Below, piece by piece: positions 26,257 to 35,395 of a stretch of 64,000 bases of DNA. A program made the position numbers and the translations under genes. Position 1 is the stretch's first letter. Each line of letters begins with the position of its first letter. The notes under the pieces were generated by a model that did no database searches, had not been told where the DNA came from, and saw only the letters and a list, made by a program, of their open reading frames with translations. Source of the stretch: Bacillota bacterium (GTDB lineage Bacteria; Bacillota; Clostridia; Christensenellales; CAG-138); NCBI GenBank assembly GCA_023455425.1, contig JAEYCM010000012.1, forward strand, positions 62,001 through 126,000, written 5' to 3'.

Positions 26257-26514
26257 GTGATGATACATAAGGTGCTGACCATCCAGAACTCAGAAGGGCT
26301 CCGCGCGCGCCCTGCGGCCCAGTTTGTACAGATTGCAAGCGGCTTTACCTCCCAGATGCTCATTGAAAAGGGCAACAAAAAGGTCAACGCGAAGTCCATT
26401 ATGGGCGTATTGTCCCTTGGCGTAGGGCAGGGGGACACCATCCATCTGTTTGTAAACGGGCCGGACGAAGACGTCGCCATGAGCGCGATGGTAGAACTCA
26501 CCCGCAAAGGCTAA
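26257..26514 (+). CDS. crh: HPr-like regulator of Crh type (His15 replaced by Arg)
   Basis: An 85-residue HPr-fold protein. Counting from the second Met (26260), residue 15 in NSEGLRARPAA is Arg, where PTS HPr has the phosphorylated His15 and B. subtilis Crh has Gln15. The HPr-kinase site around Ser46 (NAKSIMGVLSLG) is intact. It therefore cannot relay PEP phosphate to sugars but could be phosphorylated by HPrK and serve CcpA-type catabolite control. Position right after whiA matches crh in Bacillus. AAAGGAGG lies 7 bases before the first ATG. No other PTS gene is in the window. Confidence 0.8.
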   Translation: MMIHKVLTIQNSEGLRARPAAQFVQIASGFTSQMLIEKGNKKVNAKSIMGVLSLGVGQGDTIHLFVNGPDEDVAMSAMVELTRKG

Positions 26515-26530
26515 GGTTAAAACGGTTAAA

Positions 26531-29500
26531 ATGGCCTTTACCCATCTGCATGTCCATACGCAGTACAGCCTCCTCGATGGCGCAGCGCGCATCGGGGAGC
26601 TTGTCGCATGCGCGAAAAAGCACGGCATGGAGGCGCTCGCCATCACCGATCACGGTGTGATGTACGGCGTCGTTGATTTTTACAAGGCGTGTAAAAAAGA
26701 GGGCGTCAAACCCATCATCGGCATGGAGGCGTATGTCGCACCCCGCTCCCTGATGGACAGGGAAGGTTCAAAGGACCGGGAATACGCCCATCTTATCTTG
26801 CTGTGTAAAGATGAGACCGGATATAAAAACCTCATGCGCCTGTCTTCCGAGGCCTTTTTAAACGGCTTCTATTACAAACCCCGCATCGATTATGATCTCT
26901 TGTCCCGGCATTCTGAAGGCTTGATCTGTCTTTCCGCCTGCTTGGCCGGGGATATTCCGCAGCGCCTTTTGCAGGGCAACTACAGCGGCGCAAAGGAACT
27001 GGCCGAGCGCCTGCAGGGCATGTTCGGCGAAGACTTTTATATTGAAATACAGGATCACGGCATCCCCGAGCAGAAAGAAGTTTTGCCGGGCTTGGTGAAG
27101 CTTGCCGGGGAGATCGGCGCGAAGCTTGTCGCCACCAACGACATCCACTATGTCAACAAAGAGGACGCGCAGGTGCAGGACGTGCTGCTGTGCGTGCAGA
27201 CCAATACATTTGTGGATGAACCCAACCGCATGCGCATGCACGCGGATGAATTTTATTTAAAGAGCGAGCAGGAAATGCGCGCCGTACTGGGGCAGTATCC
27301 GGAGGCGTTTACCACCACGCAGGAGATTGCGGATAAATGCGCGCTCTCCATCGCGTTCGGGGAGAAGCACCTGCCCGGCTTCCAGGCGCCAAACGGCATG
27401 GAAAACGACGCGTTTTTAAGAAAGCTGTGCGACGAGGGCTTAAAGAAAAAAATGCCCAACGCCGGTACAATGGAACGCGAGCGGCTCGAATACGAGCTGG
27501 GCGTGATCGAGCGCATGGGCTTTGTGGACTACTTCTTGATCGTTTGGGATTTTATCGATTTTGCCAAGCGCAACGGCATTATCGTGGGCCCCGGCCGCGG
27601 CAGCGGCGCGGGCAGCCTTGCCGCGTACTGCCTCAACATTACGGACGTGGACCCGCTGAAATACGGCCTGCTGTTCGAGCGCTTCTTGAACCCGGAGCGT
27701 ATTTCCATGCCGGATTTCGACGTGGATTTCTGCTACGAGCGCCGGCAGGAAGTGATCGACTACGTGGTGGGCAAGTACGGCGCGGACCATGTGGCGCAGA
27801 TCATTACGTTCGGCACCATGGCAGCTAGAGCAGCCGTGCGCGATGTGGGCCGGGCGCTGCACATGCCGTATGGGGATGTCGACAAGGTTGCCAAGATGGT
27901 GCCCTACGAACTGAATATGACGCTCGAACGCGCGCTTTCCATGTCCCCCGAGCTTCGCGCGGCGTACGACAATGAAGCGGAGGTCAAAAACCTCATCGAT
28001 CTTTCCCGCAGGCTCGAAGGCCAGCCCCGCCACGCTTCCACGCACGCGGCGGGCGTGGTGATTTCAAAAAATCCCGTCATGGAAGTGGTCCCGCTCCAAA
28101 AGAACGACGAATCCGTTACCACCCAGTTCCCCATGGGGACGCTTGAGGAGCTGGGCCTTTTGAAGATGGACTTTTTGGGTCTTCGGACGCTCACGGTGAT
28201 CCGGGATACGCTGGATTTTATCCGCCAGAACGGCAAGGAGCCACCCGAGCTTGACGGCATGCCATACGACGATCCCAAGGTATATCAGATGATCGCAAGC
28301 GGCGATACCGACGGCGTGTTCCAGTTGGAAAGTGCCGGCATGCGCCAGTTTTTAATACAGTTAAAACCGGACAGTTTTGAGGATATCATCGCGGGCATTT
28401 CGTTGTTCCGCCCCGGCCCCATGGCGCAAATTCCGCGGTATGTGGGCGCAAAGCACGGCACCGTGCCCGTCACCTATGCAACCGAAAAGCTCCGGCCGAT
28501 CTTGCAGAACACCTACGGCTGCATGGTATATCAGGAACAGGTCATGCAGATCGTGCGCGATTTGGGCGGATATTCTTTAGGAAGAAGCGATCTTGTGCGC
28601 CGCGCCATGAGCAAGAAGAAGCATGACGTCATGGCGAAGGAGCGCGCGAACTTCATATACGGGAACGAGGAAGAAGGAATCCTAGGCGCGGTCAAAAACG
28701 GCGTGCCCGCCGAGGCGGCTAACAAGCTGTTTGACGAAATGATGGATTTCGCCTCCTACGCGTTCAACAAATCCCACGCGGCCTGCTATGCCGTGGTCGC
28801 CTACCGCACCGCATTCCTAAAGCTCTACTACAAGGCGGAGTTTATGGCGGCTCTTTTGAACAGCTACCTTGGAAGCGCGGACGATGTCGCCAAATACGTC
28901 TACAGCGCCCGCAGGATGGGCATCAAAGTCCTGCCGCCGGACGTCAACAAGAGCCGCGCGCGCTTTTCGGTAGAAAACGGCGCCATCCGCTTCGGGCTTT
29001 GCGCCGTGCGCAATGTCGGTGAGAGCGCCATGCAGCAGATGGTGCGCGAACGGGAGCGCGGCGGAGCGTTCCGAGATTTTTTTGATTTTGTAGACCGCTC
29101 GGAGGGCTTAAATAAGCGCGCGCTGGAAGGCCTTATTTATGCGGGCGGTTTTGACGGTATGAAAGTCAGGCGCGCGCAGCTTCTTGCCGTATATGAGCGG
29201 GCGCTTGAAAGCGCCGCGCAGTCAAAGAAAATGCGCGATCAGGGGCAGATATCGCTGTTTGATCTTGGCGGGGCCGCGCCTGCGTTCGAGGGCGTTTCCA
29301 TTCAACTGCCGGATATTCAGGAGCTTTCCCACCAAACCATACTGGACAAAGAGCGTGAGGCGATCGGCGTCTACATCAGCGGCCACCCGCTCGACGATTA
29401 TGAGGGCATATTATCCGCCATGGAGTATAGCGTGCTGGATTTGCAGGAGGCGGACGGTTCACAAAGTCCGCGGGACAATGACCGTGTGCGCACCGGCGGG

Positions 29501-30010
29501 CTATTGTCCCAGGTGGAGCGCAAGCCCACCCGCGCGGGTAACAGCCTGATGGGGTATGCGGTGCTCGAAGGCGTCACGGGTACGGTGGAACTTGTACTGT
29601 TCCCCCGCACGCTTACGCAGGTGGCAAACACGTTTTACCCTGCCCGCGCCGTCATGGTGACAGGTAAGCTCAATATGCGGGAAAACCAGAAGAACAGCAT
29701 CCTGGTAGACGAAATGGTTCCGCTTGACGAAGTCGTACCCACGCTGTATTTAAGATACGAGCAGCTGACGAAAGAGCTTTACGCGCAAACCGTGGAGCTT
29801 TTGGCCCGCTACCCCGGGAATGTGCCGGTGGTACTGTGCGAAGCGGGCAATTGCGGTAAGCGCCTGCCGAAGGAATATGCCGTTAATCTTTCGGAAGGAT
29901 TCCTTACAAATATGCGGGACCTCATCGGCGCGCAAAACGTGAAGATCGCCGTAAAAAGCCCGGAGCCGCAGCGCGACCGGGCAAGGGAGCGGCTTTATTC
30001 TCAGATATAA
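26531..30010 (+). CDS. dnaE: DNA polymerase III alpha subunit DnaE
   Basis: A 1159-residue replicative polymerase of the DnaE1 type. The PHP domain starts FTHLHVHTQYSLLDG with an intact HxH pattern; palm motifs are GPGRGSGAGSLAAYCL and the catalytic aspartates in MPDFDVDFCYERR; the fingers hold RPGPMAQIPRYV and FNKSHAACYAVVAYRTAFLK; a helix-hairpin-helix and a C-terminal OB fold (about 1000-1080, TGGLLSQVERKPTRAGN) follow. It starts 16 bases after crh, with a weak ribosome site (AAGGTT), so it probably depends on read-through. It belongs to a co-directional run rlmN-whiA-crh-dnaE-pfkA-rlmD. Confidence 0.96.
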   Translation: MAFTHLHVHTQYSLLDGAARIGELVACAKKHGMEALAITDHGVMYGVVDFYKACKKEGVKPIIGMEAYVAPRSLMDREGSKDREYAHLILLCKDETGYKNLMRLSSEAFLNGFYYKPRIDYDLLSRHSEGLICLSACLAGDIPQRLLQGNYSGAKELAERLQGMFGEDFYIEIQDHGIPEQKEVLPGLVKLAGEIGAKLVATNDIHYVNKEDAQVQDVLLCVQTNTFVDEPNRMRMHADEFYLKSEQEMRAVLGQYPEAFTTTQEIADKCALSIAFGEKHLPGFQAPNGMENDAFLRKLCDEGLKKKMPNAGTMERERLEYELGVIERMGFVDYFLIVWDFIDFAKRNGIIVGPGRGSGAGSLAAYCLNITDVDPLKYGLLFERFLNPERISMPDFDVDFCYERRQEVIDYVVGKYGADHVAQIITFGTMAARAAVRDVGRALHMPYGDVDKVAKMVPYELNMTLERALSMSPELRAAYDNEAEVKNLIDLSRRLEGQPRHASTHAAGVVISKNPVMEVVPLQKNDESVTTQFPMGTLEELGLLKMDFLGLRTLTVIRDTLDFIRQNGKEPPELDGMPYDDPKVYQMIASGDTDGVFQLESAGMRQFLIQLKPDSFEDIIAGISLFRPGPMAQIPRYVGAKHGTVPVTYATEKLRPILQNTYGCMVYQEQVMQIVRDLGGYSLGRSDLVRRAMSKKKHDVMAKERANFIYGNEEEGILGAVKNGVPAEAANKLFDEMMDFASYAFNKSHAACYAVVAYRTAFLKLYYKAEFMAALLNSYLGSADDVAKYVYSARRMGIKVLPPDVNKSRARFSVENGAIRFGLCAVRNVGESAMQQMVRERERGGAFRDFFDFVDRSEGLNKRALEGLIYAGGFDGMKVRRAQLLAVYERALESAAQSKKMRDQGQISLFDLGGAAPAFEGVSIQLPDIQELSHQTILDKEREAIGVYISGHPLDDYEGILSAMEYSVLDLQEADGSQSPRDNDRVRTGGLLSQVERKPTRAGNSLMGYAVLEGVTGTVELVLFPRTLTQVANTFYPARAVMVTGKLNMRENQKNSILVDEMVPLDEVVPTLYLRYEQLTKELYAQTVELLARYPGNVPVVLCEAGNCGKRLPKEYAVNLSEGFLTNMRDLIGAQNVKIAVKSPEPQRDRARERLYSQI

Positions 30011-30041
30011 TATTGTTGTCTTATAGAAAGGATGCATGTAC

Positions 30042-31004
30042 ATGAAACGGATCGGCGTTTTGACGAGCGGAGGAGATACCCCGGGCATGAATGCGGCAAT
30101 CCGCGCCGTATTGAAGGCGGGATTGGATAAAGGCATGATCGTCATGGGGATTTACCACGGCTATCAGGGGCTAATGGAGGGAAGGCTCCAGCAGCTCCAG
30201 TATGACGACGTCCACAATATCCTCGAAAAGGGCGGCACCGTTTTGCGAACCGCACGCAGCGAGCAGTTCAAAACGCCGGAAGGTCAGGCACAGGCCATCA
30301 AGGTTTTAAGGGCATACAACATAGACGGCGTCGTCGTGATCGGCGGGGACGGCAGCTACAAGGGCGCGCAGGCGCTAAGTAACGCGGGCATTGCGACCAT
30401 CGGGCTCCCCGGCACCATAGACAACGATATGGGATATACGGACTACACCATTGGCTTTGATACCGCGGTCAACAATGTCATCCATGAAATCGGCAAAATC
30501 CGTGATACCATGCGCGCGCATGACCGCGTGGGCGTGGTGGAGGTCATGGGCCGCAATTGCGGGGATATCGCGCTCTGGGCTGGCATTGCGGGCCCCGCGG
30601 ATCTTACGCTCTTACCTGAGCGGGAATACTCATGGGAAGACGCCACGAGAAGGCTCATGGACAACAAACTTCGCGGCAGGCTCACCAGTATGGTGATTAT
30701 CGCCGAGGGCGCGGGTCACGCGGAGGATTTTGCGAATTATGTGCGCGAACACTCGGATGTGGAAATCAAGGCCGTGGTATTGAGCTACATCCAGCGCGGC
30801 GGCGATCCTTCCGCGTTTGACCGCATCTTGGCGACCCGAATGGGCGTACGCGCCGTAGACCTTTTGAACGAAGGCAGGGGCGGCCTTGCCATCGGCATCC
30901 GGGACAACAAGATCATAGAGGTGCCGTTGCAGGAGGCTGTGGAAAAGGTGGACCGCTTTGACTCCGAGCTTTATGAAATGAATGATTTCCTGACCAAATT
31001 CTAA
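30042..31004 (+). CDS. pfkA: ATP-dependent 6-phosphofructokinase
   Basis: A 320-residue PfkA of standard length. It starts MKRIGVLTSGGDTPGMNAAIR (ATP loop region), with GGDGSYKGA, the catalytic TIDNDM segment, GFDTAVN, VEVMGRNCGDIA and the effector-site region LGYIQRGG-like (LSYIQRGGDPSAFDR). It phosphorylates fructose 6-phosphate, the committed step of glycolysis. The Gly after GGD favours ATP over pyrophosphate. The second ATG (30042) is chosen: it is 9 bases from AAAGGA and matches the family N-terminus; the first at 30036 is only 3 bases away. Confidence 0.96.
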   Translation: MKRIGVLTSGGDTPGMNAAIRAVLKAGLDKGMIVMGIYHGYQGLMEGRLQQLQYDDVHNILEKGGTVLRTARSEQFKTPEGQAQAIKVLRAYNIDGVVVIGGDGSYKGAQALSNAGIATIGLPGTIDNDMGYTDYTIGFDTAVNNVIHEIGKIRDTMRAHDRVGVVEVMGRNCGDIALWAGIAGPADLTLLPEREYSWEDATRRLMDNKLRGRLTSMVIIAEGAGHAEDFANYVREHSDVEIKAVVLSYIQRGGDPSAFDRILATRMGVRAVDLLNEGRGGLAIGIRDNKIIEVPLQEAVEKVDRFDSELYEMNDFLTKF

Positions 31005-31024
31005 GTGAAACCAAGGAGCATCCT

Positions 31025-32401
31025 ATGCAACAAAAACGTCCGCCCGTCGAGCGCAACGACGATATTATACTGGAAATCGACGCGTTGGGCGCGGAGGGGG
31101 AAGGGATAGGCCGGGTCGACGGATACGCGATATTCGTGCCCGGCGCATTGCCGGGGGAACTTGTTGCGGCGCATGTCATCAAGACCAATTCTGGCTATGG
31201 CGTCGCAAAGCTGATGGAGGTGCTCACTCCGGCGCCGGAGCGTGTGGAGCCGCCCTGCGCCATATTTCATAAATGCGGCGGATGTACGCTGCAGCACCTG
31301 GAGTATTCCGCGCAGCTTTCCTATAAGCGCAAGACGGTGGAGGATGCCCTTACCCGCCTTGGCGGCTTCAAAGATAGTACCGTTCTGCCTGTTGTCGGCA
31401 TGGACGAGCCGTGGCAGTACCGCAACAAGGGAAGCTTCCCGCTTGCAGAAATCGACGGACGCGTGCAGGCGGGCTTTTTTGCGCCGCGCAGCCACCGGCT
31501 CATTCCCACCGAGGACTGCCTCATCCAAAAAGAGGCGGGACTTTTGGCGGTGCTCTCCGTACGGGATTGGGCGAACGCGCACGGCGTTAAAGCATATAAC
31601 GAACAGGCGGACAAGGGCGTGCTCCGGCATGTGGTCACACGTACATCGGTCAATGGGGAAGTGATGGCGGTAATCGTCGCCACCTCCGCTTCCATTCCGG
31701 AAAAGCAGGCGCTCATAGAAACCCTGCGCGACCGCGTGGAGGGGTTAAAGAGCATATACCTCAATGTTCAGAAAGGACAGACAAACGTCATACTGGGTGC
31801 GGAGTACCGCCTGCTGTGGGGCGAGCTGTGCATCACGGAGACGCTTTGCGGGCTTTCGTTTTCCATCAGCCCCGCCTCATTCCTGCAGGTGAATCCGGTG
31901 CAGACGGAGAAACTCTACGAAAAAGCGCTTGAGCTTCTTGCGCTCAATGGAACCGAGCGGGTGGTGGACGCCTATTGCGGCATTGGTACGATTACGTTAC
32001 TCCTTGCAAAGCATGCGCGTGAGGTCATTGGCATTGAAAACGTGCCGGAGGCCGTGGAGGACGCAAAACGCAACGCCGCACAGAACGGCATACCGAATGC
32101 GCGTTTTTTGTGCGCTCCGGCGGAAGAAGCGCTGCCCAAGCTCCTTGCGGACGGGGTGAAGGTCGACGCCCTGGTGCTGGACCCCCCAAGAAAGGGGGCT
32201 GAAGAAGCGTTTTTGCGGGCGGTGATCGAAAGCGGCGTACCCCGCATTGTGTATGTTTCCTGCAACCCCGCGACATTGGCGCGGGACTGCAAGATATTAT
32301 CCGAAGGCGGCTACAAAGTGGAGACCGTTCAGCCGTTTGACCTATTTCCCCAGACGGCGCATGTGGAAGCCGTGATCCTGTTGCAACGACAGAAACCTTG
32401 A
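31025..32401 (+). CDS. rlmD: 23S rRNA (uracil-C5)-methyltransferase, RlmD/RlmCD type
   Basis: A 458-residue protein: N-terminal TRAM-like domain (LEIDALGAEGEGIGRVDGYAIFV), an iron-sulfur cluster site (CAIFHKCGGC plus the cysteine in PTEDCLIQ), SAM-binding motif VVDAYCGIGTITLLLA, LDPPRKGAEE and the catalytic cysteine in YVSCNPATLARD. It makes 5-methyluridine in 23S rRNA; Firmicute members of this family (RlmCD) modify U747 and U1939. AAGGAG precedes the ATG. It is the last backbone gene before composition drops; a terminator follows. Confidence 0.93.
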   Translation: MQQKRPPVERNDDIILEIDALGAEGEGIGRVDGYAIFVPGALPGELVAAHVIKTNSGYGVAKLMEVLTPAPERVEPPCAIFHKCGGCTLQHLEYSAQLSYKRKTVEDALTRLGGFKDSTVLPVVGMDEPWQYRNKGSFPLAEIDGRVQAGFFAPRSHRLIPTEDCLIQKEAGLLAVLSVRDWANAHGVKAYNEQADKGVLRHVVTRTSVNGEVMAVIVATSASIPEKQALIETLRDRVEGLKSIYLNVQKGQTNVILGAEYRLLWGELCITETLCGLSFSISPASFLQVNPVQTEKLYEKALELLALNGTERVVDAYCGIGTITLLLAKHAREVIGIENVPEAVEDAKRNAAQNGIPNARFLCAPAEEALPKLLADGVKVDALVLDPPRKGAEEAFLRAVIESGVPRIVYVSCNPATLARDCKILSEGGYKVETVQPFDLFPQTAHVEAVILLQRQKP

Positions 32402-32434
32402 TAAATAAAGGAATTATGCGCGACAGAATGCTTT

Positions 32435-32467
32435 GACGTGAGAGAATACTTTCACGTCTTTTATTTT
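32435..32467 (+). terminator. Terminator after rlmD
   Basis: GACGTGA (32435-32441) and TCACGTC (32452-32458) form a 7-bp stem followed by TTTTATTTT. It marks the end of the housekeeping run and sits at the composition change. Confidence 0.75.
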
Positions 32468-32517
32468 CGATAAAATATAAGTAGGCTGCCCATTTAAATA
32501 AATGCCTGCGGAAGCAT

Positions 32518-33738
32518 ATGAAGAATGTAAGAATTATACCCGTAATACCTAAAGAGAATAAAAAGCTTAGAGTTGCAGCTTATTGTCGGGTTAGCACATC
32601 CGGACCGGAACAACTGCGCAGCCTTGAGATTCAGATAAAAGCCTATACGAACATTATAAAAAGCCATCCCAACTGGCTTTATGCCGGTGTGTTTTACGAC
32701 ATCGAAAGTGGACTGCGGCGAAGTGGCAGAAGTGGACTGGACAAAATGCTGGGGAATGTGGCAAAGGGCAAAATCGATTACATTATCACCAAGTCAATCA
32801 GCAGGGTGTCGAGAGATACGCTTGAGGTTTTGAAGATTATAAGATTCTTAAGAGAGCGAGGGATCAACATGCATTTTGAAAATGAGAAGCTGGATTCAAT
32901 CGAGGCAGAAAAAGAATTTGAGATTACGCTGAGAGCTATGCTGGCGCAGGACGAAAGTCGGAATATCAGCGAGAATATTCAATGGGGAATTCAGCGCAAG
33001 TTTGAAAAAGGCGAGATTTATACGAAGTATAAGAATTTTACGGGATACACTTGCGATGACGGTAAGATTGTCATTGTACCAGAACAGGCAGAAGTAGTTA
33101 GAAAAATCTTTGACTTATATTTACAAGGCCTGTCGTTGGGGCAAATCAAGGCTTACCTGGAAGCCCAGGGGATTAAAACTGTAACGGGCAAGGAGATTTG
33201 GGATACAAAAACAATCCAGAGGATGTTGACCAATGAGAAATACAAAGGCGATACCATGCTTCAAAAGACCTTTACTGAGGATTTTATGACCGGTAAGAAA
33301 AGTAAGAATATCGGGCAGCGAAATAAGTATTATGTGAAAAACAGTCACCCCGCTATTGTTTCCGACGAAGTATTTGATAGGGTGCAGGAGGAAATGGCGA
33401 AGCGTGCAAGGCTTGTCAGCAATGAGAATGGTACGGTAGAAACCCGCGGGAGCAAATATAACGGAAAATATATATTGGGGAATTTGCTCGTATGCGGCGA
33501 TTGTGGCGCATCTTATCGGAGAAGGACTGAACGCGGTAAGGTGGTCTGGAGATGTGCTACAAGGATCGAAAAGGGTAAAGATGCTTGCGCTACTTCTCCT
33601 ACGATAAATGAAGCACAATTGAATGAACAACTGGCAGAGGCAGTATGTGGCGGTGTCTATGATGAGGGGATAATTAGGAGCAAGGTCGATAAGATACAGA
33701 TTTTTGAAAAATTTATTATAATAGCTGCAAAGATGTAG
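32518..33738 (+). CDS. Large serine recombinase
   Basis: A 406-residue site-specific recombinase. The N-terminal resolvase domain (about 15-155) has the catalytic serine S26 in AAYCRVSTSG and arginines in KSISRVSRDTLEVL; the recombinase domain (about 170-280) contains YTCDDGKIVIVPEQAEVVRKIFDLY; a zinc ribbon near 325-360 has CGDCGASYRRR and C-x-C pairs. At 406 residues it lacks the long C-terminal coiled-coil part of many phage integrases, so it may be shortened or of a compact subgroup. It is the first gene past the backbone and could have inserted the following region. Ribosome site GCGGAAG is weak. Confidence 0.9.
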   Translation: MKNVRIIPVIPKENKKLRVAAYCRVSTSGPEQLRSLEIQIKAYTNIIKSHPNWLYAGVFYDIESGLRRSGRSGLDKMLGNVAKGKIDYIITKSISRVSRDTLEVLKIIRFLRERGINMHFENEKLDSIEAEKEFEITLRAMLAQDESRNISENIQWGIQRKFEKGEIYTKYKNFTGYTCDDGKIVIVPEQAEVVRKIFDLYLQGLSLGQIKAYLEAQGIKTVTGKEIWDTKTIQRMLTNEKYKGDTMLQKTFTEDFMTGKKSKNIGQRNKYYVKNSHPAIVSDEVFDRVQEEMAKRARLVSNENGTVETRGSKYNGKYILGNLLVCGDCGASYRRRTERGKVVWRCATRIEKGKDACATSPTINEAQLNEQLAEAVCGGVYDEGIIRSKVDKIQIFEKFIIIAAKM

Positions 33739-34011
33739 TATTGAAGCCGGCAAACTCAAGCATATAGCAAAGCAGTCGGAGGCTTGGTCTCAGTCAAAGA
33801 CGAGCTGATAGGATCCAATTCAAATCTAAATTGAGCCAGCGGGTTTTATATTCGATTAAGGCGGTGTCCGTGCCTGGAAACCTTACAAGGTGGATGTGGA
33901 TCCAATCACACCGTAAAACATTTCGATTAGAAATAGCTCCATTATTATTATATACTTATTACAGGGTGTTCTTTTAGAACTTCCAATAATAACTCTAAAG
34001 GGAAAAAGGAT

Positions 34012-34707
34012 TTGGAGAAGATAGTTAATGCGATTTTATTTCTAAAAGATATCTACAATAGTATCTTTGGAGTAATATTTATAAGTATTGGTTTGCTACT
34101 GCTTTTTTCCTTAATGGTATATTGTAGATTAAAAAGAATGAATAAAACATATAATAAAAGATGGGATACTTATGTTGCGGCAGTGAAAAAAGAGGCATTA
34201 CGGATGATTGCCGAATTCGTAGTAATCTCTATGCTATTGATATTAATACAAGATAGTTTTAATATAGATATTTTAGATTTCATAAGAAATGAAACCTGGA
34301 AACTAATTATCGGTTTCTGGTTCATATTTCATATAAAAAATGGGCGAAGCATCTACAAGTATGTAAATCGCGAATTGCTTTTAGATGAAATTGAAAAAGG
34401 GCAAAATCCAAGCCTGCAATTTGAGCTTATGATAAAACAATATCAAAATAATTATGACTTGGAACTTGAAAAACTTGGAATTTTGAAATCCTTAGCACCC
34501 GTTTCTTTAGTACCCCTAATAGCTGGATTTATATTGGAAAATAAGAAGATAAGTTTAAATGCCTATACCATTATCTTTTTTTGTATTTTGTTCCTGTATA
34601 TATATGAACTTTGGAAATGCTATGATACGTTGAGATTTTGGAAATCAAGAAAAAGAAAAGTTGAAGAAAGAATAATGAATTTGAAAGAAAAGTGCGCAGC
34701 GCATTGA
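34012..34707 (+). CDS. Membrane protein of unknown function
   Basis: A 231-residue, A+T-rich gene with a TTG start behind AAAGGGAAAAAGGA. Four to five hydrophobic segments are seen: SIFGVIFISIGLLLLFSLMV near the N-terminus, FVVISMLLILIQD, LIIGFWFIFHI, a pair near SLVPLIAGFIL and TIIFFCILFLYIYELW. The C-terminus is short and basic (KSRKRKVEERIMNLKEK). I recognise no family. It stands alone between the recombinase and the helicase; a role in the island's defence cargo would be a guess. Confidence 0.55.
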   Translation: MEKIVNAILFLKDIYNSIFGVIFISIGLLLLFSLMVYCRLKRMNKTYNKRWDTYVAAVKKEALRMIAEFVVISMLLILIQDSFNIDILDFIRNETWKLIIGFWFIFHIKNGRSIYKYVNRELLLDEIEKGQNPSLQFELMIKQYQNNYDLELEKLGILKSLAPVSLVPLIAGFILENKKISLNAYTIIFFCILFLYIYELWKCYDTLRFWKSRKRKVEERIMNLKEKCAAH

Positions 34708-35395
34708 CAAGGAACTATTACACGCAACTCGGGTGAGGTTGTATGGTGCTGCGCAAGCCGGGGAGAGCATGGAAAGAAATCTGACGCCACTTCCCAATGA
34801 TCAGTAATGAGCAAACCATAGAGTTTTTCTTTGTAAGCCTTGAATATTACGGAACTGGATTTTGAAACTGATCCATAAAGAATGGATAAATTTCGTCTGC
34901 AGCAAAATACTTTTCATGCCAAGCAAGAATAGTTCTTGTCATTTTTACTATGAAAATGTTGGAATATCTACTATAATAGCTCTTGTAAAGCAATACGGAA
35001 GGGCTTAAGAGCTGTATGGAGATTTCAATGGCAAATAGAAGAAACAAGAAAAAAGTCTATTGCAGCTTGACCAACATTGCCTGTAAGGAATATGTTGATT
35101 CTCGGGAATATGTGATTCGGAGTTTGCTCTGAAACTATAGGTTGAAGTTTAGTAAAATGAGTGGGCAAGCAACCCATTCTATAAGGTGCAAGTATAAAAG
35201 CGAAATCTTCCATCTTTATGCAGTTGAATGATATGGCAACCTCTTTGGCAGGTTAAGCCATGCGAATTTATATTTATCCCCAAAAACCAAACAGATATCC
35301 TGTTTGATAACACTCACATAGGCCCACAAACACGCCAACCCCGCTTTCGTTGTAGAATAGTCAAGCATGATTTTTTCAGAGGAGAAGGAATTCCT
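34708..35395. other. Gene-free stretch before the helicase
   Basis: 688 bases of A+T-rich sequence with only short frames on either strand and no recognisable RNA, repeat or promoter. It may hold the promoter for the helicase operon, but I see no convincing hexamers close to 35396; RBS AGGAGAAGG lies at 35380-35388. Confidence 0.4.

Noticed and set aside
35228..35395. 56-residue N-terminal extension of the helicase
   Set aside because: The upstream codon lacks a ribosome site, while the ATG at 35396 follows AGGAGAAGG.
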